The position numbers were made by a program, and so were the translations under genes. From Pteria penguin (lineage: Eukaryota > Mollusca > Bivalvia > Pterioida > Pteriidae): DNA of 64,000 nucleotides. The stretch is taken from contig CM068583.1 of NCBI GenBank assembly GCA_035048485.1, positions 19,381,341-19,445,340 of the forward strand, read 5' to 3'. Below are positions 40,376 to 64,000 of the stretch, piece by piece. Position 1 is the stretch's first letter. Each line of letters begins with the position of its first letter. The notes beneath the pieces are model-generated. The model saw nothing but the letters and a program-made list of their open reading frames with translations, was not told where the DNA came from and made no database searches.

Positions 40376-43300
40376 AAATTCATTCCTTGAAATTGATTAC
40401 TGAAAACAGTGATGGTTACACATTTGAGTGATTATCTCTCAAATGAGAGGTTGCCCCCAACCTATATATCGGAAATATTTATTTTCGACCACAAACAAAA
40501 TATTAAAATCAAATAAGAACAAAACCCTCATTTCTTTAAATAAAATGTAAAACTTTGAAGTGTTTCTTCGGTTTCTTGTACGAGGGCACTGTTTTCTTGG
40601 TATGGACAATCACATGTGCAGTGCGAATTTTCTCTGATAGATTTCATAATTGGTAATAAGAATAAGCATAGCAAAATAATATTTTGATACTGCATTTTTG
40701 TAGTGTACATACCTGCTTTAAATTCGTAAATATGAAGTAGAATATGTTATAATCAAAGAACTATGTATTACTTCTTTGAGCAGTTTCCATCACATTCTTG
40801 GCATAGTATAAAATACAGATTTCACAAAACTGTACTGTATAATACAGGAAGTTTAAAAGTAACAGTCGATGGTTTATCTGCATACAAAGTTTAATTTATT
40901 TCGTTGATGGGCCTTTTATCACATACATAGATAATGTATCTACTATCTAAATTTATACGAATTCATCAGTTTTGGAAAATGATGGATTAATTTAGACCTG
41001 TTAATCAGAAACTGCCAAAGTTCTAACCAATCGGAACTCAACAATGTCCTTTGAGTTGTTTTTCAGAACACAAACCCCTTAGACTTATAGCAAATGGAAA
41101 GTTCCTGTTCTATCTCTTCAAACCGCGTGTGCGGTGGACCTACTATAAATGTATTTTCAAATACCTCCGGATTTTCGTACAGTTTTGTGCAGATATAATT
41201 ATGTCGCAGTAGACTTGCTCAAGCCCCTCAATTTTATTTCTTTTAAATTTCCAGTATCAATAGAAAGAATTTGATTTTTTAAAAATAAGTAAATGAAATA
41301 CAGTAGAATTTACTACTTACGCCCTCTAATGATACTTTTTAACTGAATCAAATGAGATATAATTTAAACACATTGAGCAAGTCTGGTAACTGAGGTTATT
41401 GTCTTGTCAAACTATGGAATTGTCTTTTTTTATGCCTTCATTTTCTTAGGATCGGCTTGCGTCACAGCAGGCTTCACCGCTGAAATCTTTATTATGAGAA
41501 ACTTTTGACGCCATAATAAAGTTGTATTGTTTTTGACGTCATTTTTGTGGGAAAACGTTTTATTTCTGGCCTTTAAAAAAAGGACTGCAGCAAATGACGG
41601 CGAACCCCCATTACTCTATGTCGGGTACCCGCTCAAAAGTAGATAACTCTTTACTATGAAGGGACCAAAAGAACTGATCATATTTTTATGTTATGTCAAA
41701 AAGCGTTCAAAATAAATTCTGAAACATCAACCAGTACAGTAAGATTTAGTATATCAGTATGTGACGTTACAGTATCGCAAAGATAACTGACCTCCTGTGG
41801 ATGTTACCCAACTTATCTAGGACAATGATGACTAAAGTTGGGTACGTAAGTTATCACTTTAATGAGATAATAGTAGGTCCCCAATTCACTAATGGAAACT
41901 GTGTAGCCCTATCCTTTGAAGGATAAAAAAATCCCTGATTTCTCCTAATTTTACTTTCTTACCAAATCCTTCCCAAACTGTCAAAGATGGAGAGTTTTGG
42001 TGGATCTTTCGGACTACAAATCTACAAGTCATTTAAAATGTTATGTCATCTCACAAAAGTGAAATGAGGGTCTTTCAATCATGAAATAAGGAAATAAATC
42101 TGATGGTAGAATTTCCGACAAAAGAAATATGTATTTAAAAGCTTCGACGATCCTTCTGCATCTGTTAATGTTAATGCAGACCTGTCTACATGGTGCTCAG
42201 ATATATACATGTAGGCCTAGATATGCTTTCAGTGGCGTAACTAGATGTATTGTAACCCAAATATAGAATAAATTTCCGCAAGTATATCCATATCATACTA
42301 TTTACTTCTCAGACTGGAAGGTAAATTATTTCCCCGGGCACCTGGTCTCACCTAAATTTTATTGGGGTTCGCATTTGTCTGAATATGACGCTAAACACGA
42401 TATTGTTCCCTTTATTCCTTGGACTATGAGATATGGTTTACCATTCGGTACTTCTTCGTTTTTTACCTTCAGCAAATCTAGGAGACAACTAATAAAGAAT
42501 GAAGAAGAAAGATATGCATTGAGGGTTTAGAAACTGAAGTTAGTGTGCGCAGATCCAGAGGGAGTAATGCATCCCTCTGATGGACAACTTTTTACAAAGG
42601 ATAGCTAATTTGGTATTTTGCCTGGACCTTGGTCTTTAATAAATGTATCCCAAAAGGGTGCACATGATTTCATTTAAAACTTTTTTTTCTCCCTCTGCGT
42701 AGCATTTACCAAGGTTAAAAAAAATCTGCAATGGTATTGCACTATATTATATCACCAGCAGCAAGCAAGGAAAAGAAAGAATATATGCAAATTTTCAAAA
42801 TTGTGTGTATTGTATCTAAATAAAATGCGCGTATGCATTGTAAAAATACATTGAAGATCGATAATCCTTCATCTTTAAATTGTAAGGAACAGCTTATACG
42901 TACCAGGTGGCGTTTGTCGCTAGACTTACCCTAGGGATTCAAAGGATAAAATGTACCATTCAAATTAGACAGTGCACACCTGAAACATTAGCTAGAACGA
43001 ATCGATCATACATCAACAAACTATGCAAGATAGGCCTACATACCATCAGTTATTATATCTTTCAGTTTTCATTTCTGAGAAATTAATATACATGTATGGA
43101 TGTATGTTTGTTTATACATGTATATACACACACTTGCTCATTATATATCGCCACACAGGTGGGTATTAATTGAAAGTGAAAGTAGAGACTTTTGGACGGG
43201 ATTTGACCCCACTCTGACCCAAATTATGTGAACTTTGCTGAAAATGTCGGAAATGGAAAATATAAGCATCTTGTAAAATTTATCCAGGAATTCAACGTAT

Positions 43301-44539
43301 AGTTTTAATCAACTTGTTTGAATATAGAAGATACCCATTTTATTATACCCCTGTCTTAGCGCCTCGATAAAATTTTATGTTCCAATGTGACTACCTAAAC
43401 ACGTGCGTGGTGGAAATGAAAATCATCCGAGTCTTGCAAAAATTATACAGATTTCAATGATTCTCCACAACTTTGCTTCCTTTTAGTTCTACTCGGCTAA
43501 ACAGTATAGATATTGTTCGAAGACAACTTCTACACAAAATCCTGAGCCGGGCCTAAACTGATTTGAGATCATGTATTTAGGCGGCTAGGGCATAACTATG
43601 CTATCCATTGTCTAAACTACCGACATGCAAGCGTCATGTGGTTTCTTTAATGCTCCAGTCTTATTTGATTTGATTTCTGGTTTAGCTGTCTGACAAAAGT
43701 CGTCACGGACCTACACAGCAAAGAATAATAATTATATTCAAAAACATTTTGTTGTAATGTGGTTATGGTATCGAATCAATCAGTTCAAATGATCTATTAA
43801 AGAGACAATGGTTACTCCATTGGTGTGATTAAGCGGATAACGAGTACGCCTTTCCACTCATCAAAATAGCGGTACAACAAAAGAATTCCAGATATCTAAA
43901 AATTCATAAATAATCCTCCTTACAGTGAGCTACAGATTTCTCAAGTTGAGACGTCACAAAAATAAAAATGCGAATAGTATTAGTGAATAAATTTTTAATA
44001 TTTTGAATATATGCGGCAGCAACATGAGTCAATCGTCTCAAAGCGAGTCAAGATCCCTCAACTGTAGGAGTTTAGCGGTCAGAGGGAAAACATTTAGGAC
44101 CTTATCTTCTCTTAGAAGGTTTAGACGAGGTCTGTAATAATCCCACCGCCCTTTTAGTCAGAATGCAACGATGAAGTGAAAGTCAATATAAACATGTAGA
44201 AACATCTTTAAGCAGGCGATCATTTGACATGAAATATGCAAAGGTAGAGACCAGGTATCCGAGAGGAGTACGAGTCCCCTGCTTCCATGCAACACCCGTT
44301 GCAAAAGTTCTGCAACAAATCTTCAAGTTCAGGAAGTAAGTACATAAATATACACACATGAGCATATGTAGGAGACAAGGACACTAATCAAAGTATCCGA
44401 TCCACGGTATGAAATGCTGTTGAAATGAAATCCTGGTGTCGGATATGCATGTGAACCAATGTCTGTGCGTGGACATATAATGTCAAATCAAGTATTGTCA
44501 AAAAGTTCAAAATGGATAATTGGTATGATCAAAACCTAA

Positions 44540-44850
44540 AAGTTCGGTTGACATTCTTGAAAAGGGGATCTCAAATTGCACCAGATTCCTATATCGACTA
44601 TAGAACTTCCTCAATGACAATTTCAAACGTTCCTTTATATACCCTTTTGAGAGTAGTTTCGTGGCAAGAAGCCTCGCCTTCAAGATGAAATTTCGTATTT
44701 AGAACATGCCCTGGCATAGCGTATAAGCTGTGAAATGAAGACACCGTATTCGGGAGAGAAAGGTATGTTGCTACTCAGGAAAGGGAAGTGGGTAATAATG
44801 AAATTGAAATCGTCAGGTTTGTCATAAAGAGAAGTAACTAACGAAAGAAA
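44540..44850 (-). pseudogene. Decayed reverse-transcriptase fragment, minus strand
   Basis: On the minus strand the frame is readable with frameshifts: PDDFNFIITHFPFLSSNIPF, then EYGVFISQLIRYARACSKYE, and further on LRKFYSRYRNLVQFEI. This is the region C-terminal to the catalytic box of a retroelement RT, matching motif for motif the plus-strand copy at 45770-46260. Only this fragment is present, inverted relative to the other copy. Confidence 0.7.
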
Positions 44851-44939
44851 ATAGGCAGATGGTCACTTTTTCTCATTGTTCTGATAAGATCTAATCCATT
44901 GGACTGTTGCTTAGACAAAAAAAAATTAAAAACAAAAGT

Positions 44940-46260
44940 TACAACGCCCTTTCAACACCAGTTTCGAGTATGTTTCCAGAGACCCTGATGTGTTCAGAGA
45001 ACTTCCCCTTCTCCAGGAGCACTATATCATTACACCAGCAGATAAAGCTTAGAATAATTACACGGTTTAATTTTACTTCAATATTACTTTGGTAGTCAAG
45101 AGCAAGATTTAATATTAAATTCGACCCCATGGAATCCTCCGTACACTCCCACAAAGTGCTCTGTTTCAGTGGTGATGCACAACCATAATACTAGTATGTT
45201 CTTATTTCGTTTGGTACAAAGTCAAGTAAATTGGATTTAAAAGAAAAAAATTGAAGACATCTGACAAAGTTGTATGAAAGAAAAAAGAGGAGTTACTGAC
45301 TCAGTTATGTGGCAGAAGTCACCATGGAACTATAGAGTACATGAATATAAATAACATACTAGCACATATAACACATTACAAAAATATTTGATTGTAGTGC
45401 AATTACGATACCGACTTAGGACGGTCATTTAATTTGACAAAAATCACCAAGGACATTTAGACTTATTTGTATTGTGTGTCTAAATGAACAATAATCAATA
45501 ATCGTAAAATTCGGCTCGTGAGGATCTTATAAACGATGATAAAAAATAAGTACTCTGACACAGATGTAATCCTGATGTTGAACGTTGTAATCTATACTGT
45601 AGCATTTTTATTTCTTGTGTTAAGAAGTAAGGATTTCGAAGAATTGCCGGTTTCTCACCGGGCACAACTGTGTCCTACTCCTCGCTGACATATGTTTTAT
45701 TCATATAAAGCTGAATTGATTAAGTCTTATCTCTGTAAAGGAAAAAAGCAATGGGTCATTCTATTTAACTTTATATGTAGATATATTGATGATCTACTTT
45801 CAATTCAATAATTATAAACATACAGATTATCTTAGTATCATCTATCCAAACGAACAGGATGTTAAGGAAACCTCAGAGAGCGACAGTTTTACGTTATACC
45901 TGGATATGATGTAAAAACGACAACAAAATGAAAGTCACATGAACACCTCACTTAATGACAAACGTGACAATTTATATTTCACAGTATTTCCCTTTATGAG
46001 TAGCAATAACCCATCATCACCTATCTATGGCGTATTCATATCTCACTTAACACTTTAAACCATAGCGAGCTCAAATTACAATGACTTTGTTCTGAAGGCA
46101 AAGCGACAGCATATCAACTGCTCAGCCAGGTATATGTAAGTGGTAGACTGACATTGCAATTCACCGGGAAGTTCTATGATCGATACGAGTCTCTTATAAT
46201 GTGACATTTCTTTATCCAGTTTTGGTTGTTATTCTTGATAGAGACTCATTCCGACCAGTC
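44940..46260 (+). pseudogene. Decayed Penelope-like reverse transcriptase relic
   Basis: Read with frameshifts and stops, the plus strand shows FEYVSRDPDVFRELPLLQEH then YIITPADKA (44966-45052), YIDDLL (about 45780) as the RT catalytic box, IYPNEQDVKETSESDS, and KRDN...FPFMSSNNPSSPIYGVFISH. The PADKA motif followed by a YIDD box fits Penelope-like and related RTs; the exact clade is uncertain. No open frame survives. The hydrophobic open frame at 46273-46581 lies downstream and I do not consider it a gene. Confidence 0.7.
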
Positions 46261-47627
46261 TGAACACCAAATTTGACACTTTCTTTGCGTGGTATCCACC
46301 TGATTCGACCATTTCTATTAGACTCTATAGTGATGGGTGTTGTTAGCATCTATTATCAACAGGAGATGCTTACTTTACCAAGGATTCTGAGTTCACTCTC
46401 TTTTGGAGGCTCAAACATGCTCCTAAGGATGTGTTCTTGGATTTATTTTCTGTTTTTTCTTCCCGTATCGCTGATTTCGTATGACCTTCGACTTCATGAT
46501 TTTTGGACTATTAAATTATGTTTATTTATTGTCGTCTTATCATTGACATATGGAGTCATCGTTTATCGTTTTTGTCCATAATTCAGTTTAATTGAGACTT
46601 TTTCCATATTAAAATCCAACAGGGTAAAATATGACAGGAAATGATTTTGAATTACGAGAAACATTTGATATAAATGAATTTATTATAATCATGGAAATTC
46701 AAGCACTTAATAATAAAATAAAAATATTGACAGTTCTGAGATATACGTCTATTTAAAAATTACTTTTCGTACGGAGTTATCGTATCTGACCATATTAATT
46801 CTCTATTTGTCATTAAACTTTCATTTTTATATTAATTCTAACAAAATACTTACGATAAAATGAATCTGATTTAAATTGTTTTCTTGGCAATATAATTCGA
46901 TATATGAAAATAATTGCAAATTTCCATGTGCCCGGATATGGTGGCGTGGCGTAAGCTGTAGTTAGTAAATTATGACTGTAATAAGCAAACTGTTATACTT
47001 GCATCAATCGCAACACGTGCAGAAGACAATTGATTATGACAGCATTTCGTATTATTAGTCTGTCGTCCAATATCAATAAATCATTAATATTAATCACTCT
47101 TGTCAATAGAACAGTTCATAAATTGATCTTTTACTCAAAAACAGACTCAGCTTCTAGGTTTATACATCCTCCCGTATATATCTTCTTACAATGCTACACA
47201 TGACACTCTAAAGCAATAGATAAAGCTAGGTATAGTATAAGGTAAGGCAATGTTCTGTTATTGTTGCGTGTGAATATATCAAAATATTATCTATTTTATT
47301 TTTGACATACCGCTCAAAAGATCACCGGTCGCACAACTGCAACACGAAATTCACAATAGGAAGAAAATTATTAATTTCTCAAAAAAGTTTTTTTTTCCTA
47401 TATTCTATAATACATCGATGACTTAGAAATTAAAAATTTATTTCATTTTCTATCTTTATATTTTCAGTTACCAGAGTTAATTACTTCTAAGTTGTTCCGA
47501 TTATTTTGTCATGTATTCAGTTTTATCACAATTTTTCATGTGCGCGGATTTAGTGGCCCGCACAATAATTCATTATGATCTGTAGAGAGCGCAACGTACC
47601 ATGCCAAATCTTTATGTTTACAGCGTG

Positions 47628-47642
47628 CCACTATATATATCA
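47628..47642 (+). promoter_or_regulatory. Possible TATA-like element of AMMECR1
   Basis: The motif cactatatatatcaa lies about 30 bp upstream of the AMMECR1 start codon. With so short a distance to the ATG the leader would be minimal, so this may equally be untranslated leader. Position and motif only. Confidence 0.25.
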
Positions 47643-47666
47643 ACTTCTCACGAGAGTTCATTCAAC

Positions 47667-62734
<15,068 letters not shown>

Positions 62735-64000
62735 TGATTGCTTTGTACAGCAAGGAGTCTGGCAGCATAACCATGTTCAGTTTCATTGTTATAAATGATG
62801 AGTGTTGTCATTAAAACCAACCCTGCACTGAATAGGATTCGAGTGGATGTTTTGCTTTCAGTTGCTCGGGAAATGGTTGCATTTTTATATGTGGCTATAC
62901 ATGAATCTCATTTCATGAGAGAATTGAAATTTCTTTTGTACTTTTTTCATTTTTTTTTATAGGCTGTATGATTTAGTATTTTTGGTACGTTTTGAAATTA
63001 TTTTGTTTCCTATTATGAAATAATTTTTTTCAAATGCTGTCATAAGATGCAGAGTGTTTTATGCTATGGTGTTGTCATCCATTTGATAATCTGTTTCTTA
63101 ATTGATTTATTCTACTCCTACCTTTAAAAGTAAAGATGATTTTGTTACTCTTGTTATCTTGATGGGATTATAGGCACTCGAAAGGTTTATTTTAAGACGC
63201 TCCCTCGCATTCAGTGTACACTTTACATAGAATGTATGCTGAGTAGGAGGGAACATTTCAAAATACACATTTGTAGTATCTTTGGGTTAGTAGCCAAGCA
63301 GTAAGTTTCATATATGAAAACTTGAGACAAAAGCTTACCTGAAATTAAAAAGTTTTTATAAGGTGTTAATTGACTACTTACATATTCTTTGTTGCCCAGA
63401 TAGTTCAATCAAATTTAAGAGTCATGTAGAGAAATTTATGAAGAGAGAAAACTTGCCTCACAAACAGCAATACGTTTGCTTTAGATGCACCCTTAATCTG
63501 ATGCATTATAAAGATTAGATTGTGGATATAAGGTATTCAGTCCATAATGAGCACTACCTAGAGCTCAACAGAAATAACTCCTGTCTTTGAATTAAATATA
63601 TCTTTATAAAGTATCTTACATAACATGACCTTTTGCCAAAAGGATTTTTGAAAATAATGTTATTCTATCACATTTAGATAATTACATTATTAATTGAACG
63701 TTATGGGAATTACCTAAGTTTTGCTTGCATATTTTGATTAAAAGACAAAATTTAGGGAAAAAAAACAATTGGCAAAAATTCTGTAATATTTGTATTTTTC
63801 ACAAATTTCATACACATTAATAAAGTTCACTAAGCAGAATTTCTGCACATTGATTTTTTCATATTTTTAACTAGGGGAGATAACTCTTTTAAGGGCATTC
63901 ACTTTATGCTATCCCAAATTTCATAATCACTAGTTTCAATACAGTCTAAGATGATATAGATACTGCAATCACAAACAACCAAAATGCAACATGTGTATGA
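62735..64000 (+). other. AMMECR1: Probable AMMECR1 3' UTR and flank
   Basis: AT-rich and non-coding. AATAAA at 63819-63824 is a candidate poly(A) signal. No other gene is seen to the window end. Confidence 0.4.

Larger units (their letters stand above)
39188..47666. other. Interval between divergent WDR53 and AMMECR1
   Basis: Holds the WDR53 5' UTR intron and promoter and the AMMECR1 promoter, with no further gene. Within it are the tandem array at 39480-39770, the large palindrome at 40058-40375, a third partial copy of its arm (40380-40470), and decayed reverse-transcriptase sequence at 44540-46260. The stretch 40870-43690 is AT-rich, with no feature I can support apart from a weak 'cagtggcgtaact' MITE-end-like motif at 42230. 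Confidence 0.6.

Noticed and set aside
46273..46581. 102-codon hydrophobic frame resembling a membrane protein
   Set aside because: Lies at the 3' end of a decayed retroelement. Hydrophobicity follows from AT-rich composition, and it has no family match.
47601..47666. AMMECR1 start at the upstream in-frame ATG 47601
   Set aside because: Homology starts at MAASCCGVKKQK (47667), and the upstream residues have no counterpart.

Overview
The window looks like nuclear DNA of a bivalve mollusc. It is AT-rich and gene-sparse. It holds intron-rich animal genes with GT-AG junctions, tRNA-derived SINEs, many palindromic MITE-like elements, and molluscan repeat families (copies opening with 'gctcacctgagcc' or closing with 'tgtttcacaaacaca'). 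The species cannot be named from the sequence alone. No prokaryotic features are present.

Four protein-coding genes are supported by exon-by-exon reading with phase-compatible splice sites. (1) 121-6991, minus: the first ten coding exons (620 codons) of POLR2A/RPB1, the largest RNA polymerase II subunit; the rest lies beyond base 1. (2) 17120-33222, plus: an 11-exon poly(ADP-ribose) glycohydrolase (PARG) gene whose exons sum exactly to 1425 codons plus stop. (3) 38123-39187, minus: an intact WDR53-like WD-repeat protein of 354 residues in one coding exon. (4) 47667-62734, plus: AMMECR1, five coding exons, 232 residues. POLR2A and PARG are divergent, PARG and WDR53 convergent, and WDR53 and AMMECR1 divergent.

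The most unusual object is the PARG gene. Its macrodomain-type catalytic core is present (GGG-x7-QEE loop, [17 protein letters not shown]). However, the core is split by about 950 residues inserted between NKAYVGF and [10 protein letters not shown], at a point where human PARG has about a dozen residues. The insert is mostly low-complexity and serine-rich. It carries at least ten spaced amphipathic helices of the form FAxxLAxxILxxA. Four of these fully match the published RII-subunit-binding consensus of A-kinase anchoring proteins. The insert also has three RRSS sites of PKA type and a basic NLS-like cluster. This suggests a PARG/AKAP hybrid linking cAMP-PKA signalling to poly(ADP-ribose) turnover.

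Repeats fill most of the rest. AMMECR1 intron 1 carries a long open LINE reading frame (PHD remnant, endonuclease, reverse transcriptase), a 2.7 kb composite repeat, and a tandem array with a nested MITE. The WDR53-AMMECR1 interval holds a decayed reverse transcriptase of Penelope-like appearance and a large palindrome. Tandem arrays lie at 24.65 kb, 35.6-36.4 kb, 39.5 kb and 57.1-58.0 kb.
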